From: Colwellia sp.
GTDB lineage: Bacteria > Pseudomonadota > Gammaproteobacteria > Enterobacterales > Alteromonadaceae
NCBI GenBank assembly: GCA_013215385.1
Contig: JABSOY010000016.1
Coordinates: 41,140 to 105,139, forward strand
Length of the DNA stretch: 64,000 nucleotides
Direction of reading: 5' to 3'
Below the pieces are notes generated by a model. It worked only from the letters and a program-made list of their open reading frames with translations. It was not told where the DNA came from and searched no databases. Below are positions 46,298 through 55,540 of the stretch, piece after piece. The position numbers were made by a program, and so were the translations under genes. Position 1 is the first letter of the stretch, and every line of letters starts with the position of its first letter.

Positions 46298-46753
46298 ATG
46301 GTGGAGTACATTCTTTTTTTTGAAACTTGGATCGTTTTAGCCATTCTATTTGCATGTGCTGAAATCTTTGTACCCGGTGGTATATTACTCAATTTAGGCA
46401 TCGCCTCTTTATTAGTTGCTATTGGTGTTCAACAACAGTTACTCGACACTTGGACCCTGACCCTAACCACTTGGTTTATTCTCGCTTCTTTATTACTTTT
46501 TATTCTCTATTTCGTTACCGAACGCTTTTTTAGTGGTGAATATACCATTGAAAATACCTACGAAGAATTAGATATATACGGTAAGAAAGTTGAAGTAACA
46601 GAAAAAATTGGCCCCGGTACACATGCTGGCCGGGTAGAATTCCAAGGTACTACTTGGACAGCGCTGAGCGATGGTTCAGAGTTGATCAAAGGCAGCCATG
46701 CCACCATCGTTTGCAAAGAAAACATATCACTCGTTGTTGAAGCGGTAAAATAG
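46298..46753 (+). CDS. NfeD family membrane protein
   Basis: A 151-residue NfeD-type protein. Two to three transmembrane helices occupy the first part (WIVLAILFACAEIFVPGGIL and WFILASLLLFILYFVTERFF) and the C-terminal OB-fold has EKIGPGTHAGRVEFQGTTWT and SHATIVCKENISLVVEA. NfeD proteins are encoded next to SPFH/stomatin proteins and associate with them in membrane microdomains, and here two SPFH genes follow. AAGGAG precedes the ATG. Probably the first gene of the operon. Confidence 0.92.
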   Translation: MVEYILFFETWIVLAILFACAEIFVPGGILLNLGIASLLVAIGVQQQLLDTWTLTLTTWFILASLLLFILYFVTERFFSGEYTIENTYEELDIYGKKVEVTEKIGPGTHAGRVEFQGTTWTALSDGSELIKGSHATIVCKENISLVVEAVK

Positions 46754-46799
46754 AAACAACACTTCAAAAATAATTATAAACATAACTGTAGGAACACCT

Positions 46800-47717
46800 A
46801 TGCTAGCCACGCTCACCTTTATTTTTCTAGGATTACTCTTTATTGTGGTAAAACTAGTGTTAATCGTCCCCATGAAAGAAGTTTGTATTGTCGAACGACT
46901 GGGGAAATTTCGCGCAACAATGCAACCTGGATTGCATTTCCTCATTCCTTTTATCGATAGAGTCGCATATCGTCATGAAACGAGAGAACAAGTATTAGAT
47001 ATTCCTTCACAAAGTTGTATTTCACGGGATAATATTCAAATTGAAGTCGATGGCTTGGTTTATATACAAGTAATGGACGGAGCCAAAGCTAGTTATGGTA
47101 TAGAAGATTATCGTCGCGCTTGTGTGAATTTAGCACAAACAACCATGCGCAGTGAAATTGGTAAATTAAAGCTCGGCCAAACTTTTTCAGAGCGGGATAC
47201 ACTCAATGAAACCATTGTTAGTGAAATAGACAAAGCGTCAGATCCATGGGGCATAAAAATGTTGCGCTATGAAGTGAGAAATATAACGCCATCAGCCAAT
47301 GTTATTCAGACTCTTGAAAAACAAATGGAAGCTGAACGAAGAAAACGAGCTGAAATCACCCTAGCTCAAGCAGAAAAAGAATCGACAATCAATTTATCCG
47401 AAGGTGAACGTCAAGAAGCTATCAACATTTCAGAAGGCGATAAGCAACGCCAAATTAATGAAGCCCACGGTTTCGCTAAAGAAATTGAAATATTAACGGA
47501 AGCGACTGCTGAAGGTATGAATTTAATCGCTAAAGCCGCCATATCTCCTAGTGGTGACAAAGCGATAAAAATGCGCTTACTTGAACAATTTATCAAACAA
47601 ACAGCTTCAATTTTAAAAACCGCTGACGTATCTATTATGCCGGTAGAAATAGCTAAGTTAGAAGGTTTTTTCGAAGGCATGGATAAAGTAACTCAAACTG
47701 TTCAAGGAGCAAAATAA
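46800..47717 (+). CDS. SPFH/stomatin-like protein (QmcA-like)
   Basis: A 305-residue membrane-anchored protein, the same length as E. coli QmcA. N-terminal transmembrane helix (about 4-21), SPFH domain with IVERLGKFRATMQPGLHFLI, GLVYIQVMDGAKASYGIEDY and ETIVSEIDKASDPWGIKMLR, then a coiled coil with EGERQEAINISEGDKQRQIN. Such proteins form oligomers on the cytoplasmic or periplasmic side of the membrane and may organise membrane microdomains. The stop overlaps the next gene's start by one base. Confidence 0.94.
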   Translation: MLATLTFIFLGLLFIVVKLVLIVPMKEVCIVERLGKFRATMQPGLHFLIPFIDRVAYRHETREQVLDIPSQSCISRDNIQIEVDGLVYIQVMDGAKASYGIEDYRRACVNLAQTTMRSEIGKLKLGQTFSERDTLNETIVSEIDKASDPWGIKMLRYEVRNITPSANVIQTLEKQMEAERRKRAEITLAQAEKESTINLSEGERQEAINISEGDKQRQINEAHGFAKEIEILTEATAEGMNLIAKAAISPSGDKAIKMRLLEQFIKQTASILKTADVSIMPVEIAKLEGFFEGMDKVTQTVQGAK

Positions 47718-48664
47718 TGATCCAGCAAACTATCAATAATGTCGGCAGCGATACTAACCTTGATATAATAGTTTTAGCCATTTGGGGCGCTATATTTTTA
47801 TTTTTAGCGTATAAATTTATTCAAGCAATTTGCTTAGTACCAACAAAATCAGCCTATGTGATTGAGCGTTTAGGCAAGTATCGCTGCACACTAGATGCGG
47901 GTTTTCATATTTTATTACCCTTTGTCGACAGGGTTGCCTTTATTCAAGATTTAAAAGAACAAACTATTGATGTGCCTCCACAAGAGTGCTTTTCAAAAGA
48001 TGAAGTAAATGTTGAAGTTGATGGTGTTATTTACATCGAAGTCATTGATTCATTAAAAGCGAGCTACGGCATTACTGATTACCGCTTTGCAGCTACACAA
48101 TTAGCCCAAACCACTACTCGCTCAGTCATTGGCACCTTAGATTTAGACCGTACTTTTGAAGAACGCGATATCATCAGTGCTAAAGTAGTTGAAGTACTAG
48201 ATAAAGCAGGGAGTAGTTGGGGAATACGAGTTCATCGTTACGAAATTAAAAATATCACGCCTCCTGACACGGTAAAGAATGCGATGGAATTACAAGTGAA
48301 TGCAGAACGCGAACGTCGTGCTATTTTAGCCAAAAGCTTAGGTGATAGAGCTAGCCGAATTAATCGTTCGGAAGGTTTAATGACTGAAATGATTAATATT
48401 TCAGAAGGTGAGAAGCAGCGTCGTATTAATTCGGCTGAGGGTAAAGCCGCAGAAATTCTTGCGATTGCACAAGCTACCGGTAACTCTATTGCCAAAATTG
48501 CTATTGCCATTGAACAACCAGGAGGACAGCAAGCGCTTGATTTACAATTATCTGAGCAGTACCTTCAGCAAATGCAGGGACTTAGCCAAGCTAATCGAAA
48601 AGTTATCTTACCCGCGAATTTACTCGATTTTAATCAGTGGATTGCAAATTCAGGTATAAAATAA
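47717..48664 (+). CDS. SPFH/stomatin-like protein, paralogue
   Basis: A 315-residue paralogue of the preceding gene, with a slightly longer N-terminus. Transmembrane helix near 18-40, SPFH domain YVIERLGKYRCTLDAGFHIL, then GVIYIEVIDSLKASYGITDY, and coiled coil EGEKQRRINSAEGKAAEILA. Two adjacent SPFH genes beside NfeD suggest a hetero-oligomeric complex. The ATG overlaps the upstream stop (TAATG), implying coupled translation. A clear terminator follows. Confidence 0.94.
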   Translation: MIQQTINNVGSDTNLDIIVLAIWGAIFLFLAYKFIQAICLVPTKSAYVIERLGKYRCTLDAGFHILLPFVDRVAFIQDLKEQTIDVPPQECFSKDEVNVEVDGVIYIEVIDSLKASYGITDYRFAATQLAQTTTRSVIGTLDLDRTFEERDIISAKVVEVLDKAGSSWGIRVHRYEIKNITPPDTVKNAMELQVNAERERRAILAKSLGDRASRINRSEGLMTEMINISEGEKQRRINSAEGKAAEILAIAQATGNSIAKIAIAIEQPGGQQALDLQLSEQYLQQMQGLSQANRKVILPANLLDFNQWIANSGIK

Positions 48665-48687
48665 CCAGACTTTCAGCAAAAAATACT

Positions 48688-48730
48688 AAATGCACGCCTT
48701 AGCAAGTTTGTCTAAGCCGTGCATTTTTTA
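48688..48730 (+). terminator. Terminator after the NfeD/SPFH operon
   Basis: AAATGCACG (48688-48696) pairs with CGTGCATTT (48718-48726), with an inner CTTAG/CTAAG (48698-48702 with 48712-48716) separated by a C-C mismatch, followed by TTTTATTT. Confidence 0.85.
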
Positions 48731-48750
48731 TTTAAAAACAGGAGGTTTAT

Positions 48751-49056
48751 TTAAACTATAAGTAAACCAATTAACACCATCATCGCTACCGAACCAAAGA
48801 TAAAGAGATTGTTTCCTAAACCAAACTTTTTATCGCTAACAAAAACACGTATTTTTGTTACCAAAATATAAAAAAGCACTGTACTAAAAGCAATAATCAA
48901 ATGAGTTATCAGGGTATTCAACTCACTGTTCTCTTGCCACAAAAATACTGCTCCATGACGATTAACAAAAAATAAATTCAGTAATGAAATATGTATCCAT
49001 AAAACAAAAAATAGATAGACGGTTTTATTTTTTGCCCATACTTTAAACATCTTCAT
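48751..49056 (-). CDS. Small multi-pass membrane protein, unknown
   Basis: A protein of about 101 residues with three likely transmembrane helices (TVYLFFVLWIHISLLNLFF; IIAFSTVLFYILVTKI; LFIFGSVAMMVLIGLLIV). The ATG at 49056 (MKMFKVWAKN) is preferred over the open-frame start at 49086 because it overlaps the end of the epimerase-like gene just enough for coupling; 49050 is equally possible. No family recognised. It lies downstream of the epimerase-like gene on the same strand. Confidence 0.6.
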   Translation of the reverse strand: MKMFKVWAKNKTVYLFFVLWIHISLLNLFFVNRHGAVFLWQENSELNTLITHLIIAFSTVLFYILVTKIRVFVSDKKFGLGNNLFIFGSVAMMVLIGLLIV

Positions 49057-49888
49057 TTTCTGCTGCACTTTTATATAACCAAACAATTAGATCATCATAA
49101 ATAAACTGATAATTTAGCTTATCTCGAAGCTTTTCATCATTAATACGTTTACCAAAGCGCATCGAAGTTTCAAACGAGAACTCGGGCACGGCTAGGCCTA
49201 AGGCATTAGCTGCAGCTTGATAGTAATGCTCTTTACTTGTTTCGGTTGCACTTACTGCGTTAAAAATACCGTTATATTTATGCTCAGATATTATATTGAT
49301 TAACACACCTACTGCATCTGCTTGATGAATTAAATTAATGAAGGCTTGCGGCTCGGCCAGTACACGTTTACCTTGTAAAAATCGACCTGGGTGGCGATTT
49401 GGCCCAACTAATCCAGCCAAGCGTAAGATAACCGTTTGTCCGGTAAATTGTTGAGCGGCGGCTTCTGCGCCCGCAATAATAGCTACTTTGTCAGCAGCAA
49501 AGTCTAATAGACTGTTTTCATCAACAACCCCCGACAAACCGTTATAAACGGCGGTACTACTCAATAATATAATTTTTTTTACTTTGCCCAGTTCAGCCAT
49601 TTCAACCAATTGTGCTATTTTTTCTGGGTAGTCACTGCGGCCTTGACGAATTTGTGGCGTGATTGAAATAACCAAGGTTTCTTGATTAAAAGCACTTAAT
49701 ACAACAGATTTAGGATCATGAACGGGTAAACTTAATAACTCGGCATCAATATTATTCTGTTTAAGTGTCTTTTGTTTATCGACACTCTGCGTTGTCACTG
49801 CGACACGGTATTTTTCAATATGTAGTTGTTTGACTAACGCAAGTCCGAGCCAACCACAACCAATAATGGCAACGCTTTGAGGCATCAT
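49043..49888 (-). CDS. NAD(P)-binding epimerase-like protein (YeeZ-like)
   Basis: A 281-residue Rossmann-fold protein of the extended SDR type, similar to YeeZ. Nucleotide-binding loop VAIIGCGWLGLAL (residues about 6-18), then KIILLSSTAVYNGLSGVVDE around 105, and a RLAGLVGPNRHPGRFLQGKR sugar-epimerase-type segment. The active site Ser/Tyr pattern is partly conserved (SSTAVY). AAGGAAGC precedes ATG ATG. It is 6 bases after the stop of the NTF2-like gene and may be co-transcribed. Substrate unknown. Confidence 0.85.
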   Translation of the reverse strand: MMPQSVAIIGCGWLGLALVKQLHIEKYRVAVTTQSVDKQKTLKQNNIDAELLSLPVHDPKSVVLSAFNQETLVISITPQIRQGRSDYPEKIAQLVEMAELGKVKKIILLSSTAVYNGLSGVVDENSLLDFAADKVAIIAGAEAAAQQFTGQTVILRLAGLVGPNRHPGRFLQGKRVLAEPQAFINLIHQADAVGVLINIISEHKYNGIFNAVSATETSKEHYYQAAANALGLAVPEFSFETSMRFGKRINDEKLRDKLNYQFIYDDLIVWLYKSAAENEDV

Positions 49889-49894
49889 GCTTCC

Positions 49895-50401
49895 TTAATT
49901 ATTTGATGAGCTATTTTGCTGATAATTTTGTATTTGCTCGACTATTTCACTGGCAATTCCGTTAGGAACGGGAATAGAGAGATTGTATTGCAATATTTTC
50001 CAACCTGAAGAGGTTAAGCGTAACACACCTGATCCTCGACATTGCCCGTAATTATTATTTTCAAGTAACTCATCAAAAAAAGCTAACTGTTCGTTACTAT
50101 GACTAGGGGGAATAATTGTAATGTTTCTCTGACTTGGCTGATACAACCAACCTTGCCCCTTACTAAAATACGGGGTAACAAAAGCAGAAAATTCATTTTT
50201 ATTCCACCGTTCACTACCATCCGTTCCTAAAAAAATGGCTTGTTCGTCCAACAGACTGAAGTACAAAACTTGGTTCGCATCTGCTGCTGCTTGATGGAAG
50301 GTATTCAACACGTTTCCAATCTCATTTTTAGTAACGTTATCATTTGCAAACAAATGAATACTAAAAAGACAAAGAGTAAAAATAAAACTATAAACTTTCA
50401 T
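49895..50401 (-). CDS. Exported NTF2/SnoaL-like (DUF4440-type) protein
   Basis: A 168-residue exported protein: signal peptide (about 1-19, ending LFA), then an NTF2-like domain with VLNTFHQAAADANQVLYFSL, DEQAIFLGTDGSERWNKNEF and SGVLRLTSSGWKILQYNLSI. The fold is common in small periplasmic proteins and enzymes; no catalytic residues identify an activity. AAAGG precedes the ATG. Next to the epimerase-like gene in the same direction. Confidence 0.8.
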   Translation of the reverse strand: MKVYSFIFTLCLFSIHLFANDNVTKNEIGNVLNTFHQAAADANQVLYFSLLDEQAIFLGTDGSERWNKNEFSAFVTPYFSKGQGWLYQPSQRNITIIPPSHSNEQLAFFDELLENNNYGQCRGSGVLRLTSSGWKILQYNLSIPVPNGIASEIVEQIQNYQQNSSSNN

Positions 50402-50415
50402 TTTAAAACCTTTAT

Positions 50416-51306
50416 TTATTTGGGTAAAACAAAATACAAACCTTTGAACGTAGCAGCAACTTTATCACCATTTTTGATATTTACCTCAATAGTAAATTTT
50501 GCTTTTTGGTTTAATCGTAGTCTATCAAAATCGTCGGTGTTTAATGAACAATCGGTTTCAGCAAAAGCAACGCCTTCAATGGGAGCATGATAACGAATAT
50601 TGGCATCAGCTAAAACAATATCACCCGCTATTTTTTCTTGTTGCAGTAATAAATAAACCCAACCCCAGCCAGTTAAGGTCGCTAACGTGTAAACACTGCC
50701 AGCAAACATCGTATTGTGTAAGTTTTTATTAAAAGCGACATCACAAGAGACCACTAACCTTTCTCGGTCATAATAACCAATAGCAATATTCATCGCTTTA
50801 CTTAATGGAATAGTTTTATGCCACATATCCACTAGTTCAGTCGATAATTTTTTCAAATGGAAATCGCTTCGAGAAAGTTTTTTTTCCATGGAAAAGTGTT
50901 TAATTTGGTTATGCAATAAATGTGAAAAGCCTAAGTTTTGATAACCGATATTTTCATAAAAACTGACCGCTACTTCCCGCGATTTTAAGGTTATATTTTT
51001 TATACCGAGTGATATAGCATGGCGTTCAAGTGCCGAAATGATTTGTTGCCCTAATCCTTTGCCTTGATAGTTTTCAGCCACTGCCATATAACGAATTTGC
51101 GCGCCAAGTAGTTCAGTATAATGCAATCGCGCAACCGCAATAACATTACCTTGTTCATCAAAGGTAGCCCGATGAATAGCTTGAGATTCAAGTTCATCTT
51201 GCTCACTGCCTAGGTCTTTATTTAGTGGTTCACGTAAAATTTTCCAACGCAAAAAGTAATATTGATCAAATTCTTGTTGGTTTTTTGGTGTTCTACACTG
51301 AAACAT
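50416..51306 (-). CDS. yiiD: Bifunctional GNAT acetyltransferase/hotdog thioesterase (YiiD-like)
   Basis: A 296-residue fusion. The N-terminal GNAT domain (about 1-135) has RYMAVAENYQGKGLGQQIIS, the acetyl-CoA loop. The C-terminal thioesterase-like hotdog domain (about 150-296) has MWHKTIPLSKAMNIAIGYYD, NTMFAGSVYTLATLTGWGWV, and IRYHAPIEGVAFAETDC. The same fusion is known as YiiD in E. coli, reported to act in initiating fatty acid synthesis by malonyl-ACP decarboxylation. It lies near dtd, pip and yihY, the usual neighbourhood. Function by family. Confidence 0.9.
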   Translation of the reverse strand: MFQCRTPKNQQEFDQYYFLRWKILREPLNKDLGSEQDELESQAIHRATFDEQGNVIAVARLHYTELLGAQIRYMAVAENYQGKGLGQQIISALERHAISLGIKNITLKSREVAVSFYENIGYQNLGFSHLLHNQIKHFSMEKKLSRSDFHLKKLSTELVDMWHKTIPLSKAMNIAIGYYDRERLVVSCDVAFNKNLHNTMFAGSVYTLATLTGWGWVYLLLQQEKIAGDIVLADANIRYHAPIEGVAFAETDCSLNTDDFDRLRLNQKAKFTIEVNIKNGDKVAATFKGLYFVLPK

Positions 51307-51357
51307 TCGTTATGCTTACCTATAATAATTAAAGAAAGTTATCTCATAAGTTCGTTA

Positions 51358-52107
51358 ATGAAATTAATTAAACACATTCAGCAGGGTCAGCTTACCTATT
51401 TATCTCAAAGTGATGAAATAATATCGGTGAGTGAAAATAATCATTATCGCTGGCTTGCCTTTGATGATGTTGTCCAAAGTATGATGCTTAAACGGCAACC
51501 TTGGCAACTGACCTTTCCTCACCAAATAAGCTTATTATCTCCATTGCTCTTTTTTCGCCCTAAACACGTAGTTGAATTCGGCTTAGGTGGCGGTAACTTA
51601 GCGCGATTTTTATTGCATTACCTACCTGACTTAACATTAGATACTATCGAATATTCTCAAGAGGTTATTGATTGCTTTACACGTTATTTCAACCCGCAAT
51701 CAGCAAAAGTTAATTTACATCACCATACTGCACTTGATTGGTTACATTACAATAAAAGAATAAAACCTGATTGGTTTATTTGTGATATCTATCAAAGTAA
51801 CCAATCTATAGATGATTCAATAATGTTAACCAAGAACATTCTCAACAAAGTTGGTGAACAGGCGATTTTATCCATTAATTTACCGAGCCCAAGTGACGAT
51901 GAAATCAATTATTTTCTGACTGAATTAAAAGCACTCGCCCCGACTAAATTCTTGATATATTTTCATATCCCAAATTACTTAAATGTGATAATCCACTTAA
52001 TGCCACCCGAAATGCTTAAGCAAGGGCAAAGCGAATTAAATGACAGTTCACCTTTGCCCATAAGAACAGCTAAACGCTGGCGTAATTATTGGCGACACGG
52101 TTTATAA
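51358..52107 (+). CDS. Spermidine synthase-like methyltransferase fold protein
   Basis: A 249-residue cytoplasmic protein with an AdoMet-type Rossmann motif VVEFGLGGGNLARFLLHYLP and DTIEYSQEVIDCFTRYF, as in polyamine synthase-like proteins. The catalytic Asp of real spermidine synthases is not clearly seen (the region reads PDWFICDIYQSNQS), so activity is uncertain. The start at 51358 gives MKLIKHIQQGQLTYLS; a longer frame to 51262 overlaps the divergent yiiD gene. This gene interrupts the usual yiiD-dtd row, in the opposite direction. Confidence 0.8.
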   Translation: MKLIKHIQQGQLTYLSQSDEIISVSENNHYRWLAFDDVVQSMMLKRQPWQLTFPHQISLLSPLLFFRPKHVVEFGLGGGNLARFLLHYLPDLTLDTIEYSQEVIDCFTRYFNPQSAKVNLHHHTALDWLHYNKRIKPDWFICDIYQSNQSIDDSIMLTKNILNKVGEQAILSINLPSPSDDEINYFLTELKALAPTKFLIYFHIPNYLNVIIHLMPPEMLKQGQSELNDSSPLPIRTAKRWRNYWRHGL

Positions 52108-52134
52108 TGCTAATTATTGTGAGTATGCCACTCA

Positions 52135-52572
52135 TTAACAAGTCAGCGTGAAGGTTACCGGGCCATTATTAATTAAAGCAACCTTCATGTCTGCACCAAA
52201 TTCACCAGTAGGTACTTGAAAGCCATGCTCTCTTAATTGTTGACAAAAATGTTGGTAAAGCGGAAGGCTTATTTCAGGCTTTGCTGCAGTAGTAAAGCTA
52301 GGGCGCATGCCAGTATTGGTATCAGCTGCTAGCGTAAATTGAGAAACTACTAATATTTCACCATTTATTTGGCTAACATTAAGGTTCATCTTTCCTGCCT
52401 CGTCTTCAAAAATACGATAGCCTGCAATGCGTTCAGCCAACCGTTTAGCCTTGGCTTCAGTATCGTTTGGCTCAACCGCTAGCAAGACTAAAATCCCTTG
52501 ATTTATTTCCCCGATAATTTTTTTCTCTACGGTGACACTTGCTTGTGATACACGTTGAATTAATGCGATCAT
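52135..52572 (-). CDS. dtd: D-aminoacyl-tRNA deacylase
   Basis: The 145-residue dimeric proofreading enzyme that hydrolyses D-amino acids from tRNA. Family motifs: [20 protein letters not shown] at the start, [19 protein letters not shown] (active site SQFTL, about residue 78) and [14 protein letters not shown] (NGPVT) at the end. The ATG overlaps the pip stop by 4 bases. Expected to be co-transcribed with pip and yihY. Confidence 0.96.
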   Translation of the reverse strand: MIALIQRVSQASVTVEKKIIGEINQGILVLLAVEPNDTEAKAKRLAERIAGYRIFEDEAGKMNLNVSQINGEILVVSQFTLAADTNTGMRPSFTTAAKPEISLPLYQHFCQQLREHGFQVPTGEFGADMKVALINNGPVTFTLTC

Positions 52573-53537
52573 TTTCTGTTCTCTGATAAAAAATTTGCCA
52601 TAGTATCACTTGCTCGGCAAAAGGCATCAATGGTTTGTCGCTCGAAACCACTATGCCCTGCACAAGGGAGGATTTGTAATTGCGAGTTCCTCCACTGCTC
52701 AGCTAATTCATAAGCTTGATAAAGCTGGCAGACCATATCATAACGGCCATGGACAATAATTGCCGGCAAATGCTTAATACGGTTTATATTATCCAGGATA
52801 TAGTTTTCACTCACAAAGCAATCATTAGCAAAATAATAAGCAGATATTTTTGCCATACATAAGGCTTGATGAGCATCTTCAACCTGCGCTATGCCAATAT
52901 GGTGATGCTCGATTGTTGATAAACGTAGCTCCCATAATACCCAAGCTTTACTTGCAGAAATGACGGCAACTTCATTATCTGAATTAAGAAGATGATGATA
53001 CCCAGATAGCGGTGACTCTTGCAGGTTTAGAGGCAAGTGTTCAACAAATTCTTTATAGTATTCAGGGAAGAAGTGACTGGCGCCTTGAGCTGAATATAGC
53101 CATTGATAATCGATTTGTCTGGCTAAAAACACCCCCCGAAGAATAAAACCTAAAATTCGCTCCGAGTATTCTATGCCATAAAACAACGCTAAAGTGGTTC
53201 CCCAAGAGCCTCCACATACCAACCATTGCTCTATACCCAAATACTCACGTATTGCCTCTAAATCAGCTATTAGGTGTACAGGTGTATTGTAATGAATTGA
53301 TGGCGACGGTAAAGATTTACCACATCCACGTTGGTCAAATAAAATGATACGGTAAACTTCAGGGTCAAAATAGCGACGATGATCTTCACTTGAGCCACTA
53401 CCAGGGCCACCATGAAAATATATAACAGGAATACCATCGGGGCTTCCTGATTGTTCTAGATAAAGGTCATGTTCATGACTAACCCTTAGCCTTTCCTGTT
53501 TATACGTTGATATTTTAGGGTACAAAAATCGCGACAT
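52569..53537 (-). CDS. pip: Proline iminopeptidase
   Basis: A 322-residue alpha/beta hydrolase that removes N-terminal proline. Oxyanion region [32 protein letters not shown], nucleophile [14 protein letters not shown] (about residues 109-122), and the catalytic His near [12 protein letters not shown]. Cytoplasmic. Upstream of dtd with a 4-base overlap and 67 bases downstream of yihY. Slightly shorter than the Xanthomonas enzyme. Confidence 0.95.
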   Translation of the reverse strand: MSRFLYPKISTYKQERLRVSHEHDLYLEQSGSPDGIPVIYFHGGPGSGSSEDHRRYFDPEVYRIILFDQRGCGKSLPSPSIHYNTPVHLIADLEAIREYLGIEQWLVCGGSWGTTLALFYGIEYSERILGFILRGVFLARQIDYQWLYSAQGASHFFPEYYKEFVEHLPLNLQESPLSGYHHLLNSDNEVAVISASKAWVLWELRLSTIEHHHIGIAQVEDAHQALCMAKISAYYFANDCFVSENYILDNINRIKHLPAIIVHGRYDMVCQLYQAYELAEQWRNSQLQILPCAGHSGFERQTIDAFCRASDTMANFLSENRK

Positions 53538-53604
53538 TTATATTGCTCTGAATCTAAACCGTACTATCTATTATGGCGCAGATTATTCATAACTGTAGTT
53601 TCAA

Positions 53605-54423
53605 CTAACTTAGTTCCTCATAATCTTTTTGCTTGAAATTTTCTAACGCCAAAGTGAACAAGGCACCGAAAAGTACAACTAACCAAGATAAGTAAACCCA
53701 TAAAAATAAAATGGGAACCCCTGCCAGCGCACCATAAATAGTTTCATAGGTAGGTAACTGTGTAATGTATTGTGCGAAACCCGCCTTGGCTATTTCAAAG
53801 AGAAGACCCGCGACCAGCGCCCCCCAAAAAGCACATTTAAAACGAACAACTTTATTGGGTACAATAAGATATAAAATTAAAAATGCACTTATAGAAGATA
53901 ACAATGGTAATAAACGAACAAATAAATCACTTAATCCAAATAGTTCAGATTCATTTAGTGAGACTAACGAGACGATATAAGAAGTTGTAGCAATGCTCGC
54001 ACCAACAAGAATAGGACCCAAGGTTAAGACCAACCAATACACTGATAATGATGTAACGAAACGACGTTTGGTTTTAATTTCCCATAATTGATTTAACGTT
54101 TTGTCGATGGCAGAAATGAGTAAAAGTGCTAAAGCAAACAAAAATATAAGTGCGATAGCTGACATTTTAGTCGCGTTTTCAACAAAGCCTGCAATGTGTA
54201 ACTTAACAGCATCGCCTGTGGCAGGTAAAAAATTTTCATAAATAAAACTTTCTATGGATACTTTTATTTCAGAGAAGATAGGAAATGCGGTCATTGTGGA
54301 CAACATAACAACAAGTAAAGGGATCAAAGACATAAGTGTGACATAGGATAAATATCCCGCACTAACGTGTAATTGTTCGCGCCAAAGCCGCCCTAAGAAA
54401 TAACGAGTAAAGTGGATTATCAT
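53605..54423 (-). CDS. YihY/BrkB family inner membrane protein
   Basis: A multi-pass membrane protein of about 272 residues of the YihY/BrkB family (once misnamed RNase BN). Conserved N-terminus: [20 protein letters not shown], then about six helices, with GAKFTLAL-like helices and [20 protein letters not shown] at the C-terminus. The ATG at 54423 is chosen as it has GAAAGG six bases upstream; the frame reaches 54468 without a ribosome binding site. First gene of yihY-pip-dtd. Function unknown; not a nuclease. Confidence 0.88.
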   Translation of the reverse strand: MIIHFTRYFLGRLWREQLHVSAGYLSYVTLMSLIPLLVVMLSTMTAFPIFSEIKVSIESFIYENFLPATGDAVKLHIAGFVENATKMSAIALIFLFALALLLISAIDKTLNQLWEIKTKRRFVTSLSVYWLVLTLGPILVGASIATTSYIVSLVSLNESELFGLSDLFVRLLPLLSSISAFLILYLIVPNKVVRFKCAFWGALVAGLLFEIAKAGFAQYITQLPTYETIYGALAGVPILFLWVYLSWLVVLFGALFTLALENFKQKDYEELS

Positions 54424-54550
54424 TTGTACCTTTCGTTGTAAATTGGGCTTATTCATAAACAGAAACATAAAAAAGGTTATTTTTAAAAAGTGGACGTTAT
54501 ATGATGATATCGAGTATTAATAAGAATTTAAACAAAAGTAAGGTCTTTTT

Positions 54551-54772
54551 ATGTCTGGTCAAGGTTCTGGCGGTAATGTACTTGCTGCAATATGTAGTAT
54601 TTTTTTCCCTGGGTTAGGGCAATTAGTACAAGGGAGAATATTTTCTGCAATAATTTTTGCCATCGTTTGTGTTGGCGGTTATGCGTTATGGTATTTAGTT
54701 ATCCCCGGTATAATAGCCGCCGTATTCCATTTATGGTCAATACTAGATGCGGCAAAGTTTACACGTGGTTAA
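54551..54772 (+). CDS. Small two-helix membrane protein
   Basis: A 73-residue protein with a Gly-rich start (MSGQGSGGNVLAA) and two hydrophobic helices: AAICSIFFPGLGQLVQGRIF and AIIFAIVCVGGYALWYLVIP. The FPGLGQLVQGR motif is found in a small membrane family seen in many marine gammaproteobacteria, close to TM2 proteins. Function is unknown. It is divergent from yihY and convergent with the next small gene. Confidence 0.75.
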   Translation: MSGQGSGGNVLAAICSIFFPGLGQLVQGRIFSAIIFAIVCVGGYALWYLVIPGIIAAVFHLWSILDAAKFTRG

Positions 54773-54787
54773 TTTTTTCTTTAAGAA

Positions 54788-54973
54788 CTAGACTTTATGA
54801 TTACTTTCTCGAGAGTGAGCAAAATTTGTATGAGGAAATAACTCACTGTGCCCATGATTTTGATTAATCGCCGCAAGTAAACTAGAAAGTTCTTTTATTT
54901 GGCTAGGACCAGCGATGCCTTCTTCAAAAAGTTGGCTTAATCTTTGTAATACTTTCAATTGCTCTGGGGACAT
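54788..54973 (-). CDS. Small helical protein of 61 residues
   Basis: A 61-residue protein with AAGGAATTTCCC before the ATG, a good ribosome binding site. It starts MSPEQLKVLQRLSQLFEEGI and contains IKELSSLLAAINQNHGHSEL; both segments are amphipathic helices. It shares the R-L-x-x-L-x-E-x/E-L-x-x-L pattern with the small proteins at 55043 and 10669. No function is known. Gene end lies 15 bases from the convergent membrane protein. Confidence 0.65.
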   Translation of the reverse strand: MSPEQLKVLQRLSQLFEEGIAGPSQIKELSSLLAAINQNHGHSELFPHTNFAHSRESNHKV

Positions 54974-55042
54974 GGGAAATTCCTTTTCTGTAATTAACGC
55001 ATAGAAGATATTTTGTATCTAGTGGTTTGTGACCTCTATTTA

Positions 55043-55222
55043 TTATGCCATTGCATGACGATATTGTTTTGAAGTCCTTACCGAATTAATATGGTCTCTG
55101 CCATCGTTAATATATTCCTGATAAAGAACACTTAGTTCTCTGCGCTCTATTATATTGGCATTATCGGCTACAACTTTTTCAAATAACATATTTAAACGGG
55201 TTGTTTTTTTTTCCTCCATCAT
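55043..55222 (-). CDS. Small helical protein of 59 residues
   Basis: A 59-residue acidic helical protein, MMEEKKTTRLNMLFEKVVAD at the start and RRELSVLYQEYINDGRDHIN in the middle. The ATG at 55222 (or 55219) is preferred over the open-frame start at 55309, as GAGAG lies upstream. EYINDGRDH is a notable motif. With 54788-54973 it forms a pair of small genes, 69 bases apart, sharing a two-helix pattern. Unknown function. Confidence 0.65.
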   Translation of the reverse strand: MMEEKKTTRLNMLFEKVVADNANIIERRELSVLYQEYINDGRDHINSVRTSKQYRHAMA

Positions 55223-55420
55223 CTCTGTTCTCTCTATTAATAATAATTCGTATTTAAATAGTAACAACAAATTCTTTTTTCGCCAGTGATGGCAAATGGC
55301 GATAACCAAGAGTTTTTTTTTGCTTTAAAATTTCATCTCACTTTTTTATATGTAAAACATACAACTGAAAATATATCTAAGATTAAGGCCTTTTTTTCGA
55401 TTTAAATTCTGATGTTATTT

Positions 55421-55434
55421 TAAGACATGTCTTA
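55421..55434. promoter_or_regulatory. Perfect palindrome in the typA / small-gene gap
   Basis: TAAGACATGTCTTA is a perfect 14-base palindrome (55421-55434), followed by a related AAGATAAGAC half-site. It lies 199 bases upstream of the small gene at 55043. Candidate operator; factor unknown. Confidence 0.35.
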
Positions 55435-55494
55435 CAAGATAAGACGTTTATGCTTACTCGCTAATAACTTTTAAAATTAAAATTTAAGACATAA

Positions 55495-55518
55495 AAAAAC
55501 CAGCCGAAGCTGGTTTTT
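55495..55518 (-). terminator. Terminator after typA
   Basis: AAAAACCAGC and GCTGGTTTTT form a perfect 10-base stem with a CGAA loop. On the minus strand it follows typA by about 22 bases. Confidence 0.9.
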
Positions 55519-55540
55519 ATCTACATACTAAATAATAGAT

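Noticed and set aside
53605..54423. Ribonuclease BN
   Set aside because: The YihY family was mislabelled as RNase BN; true RNase BN/Z is a different metallo-beta-lactamase protein.
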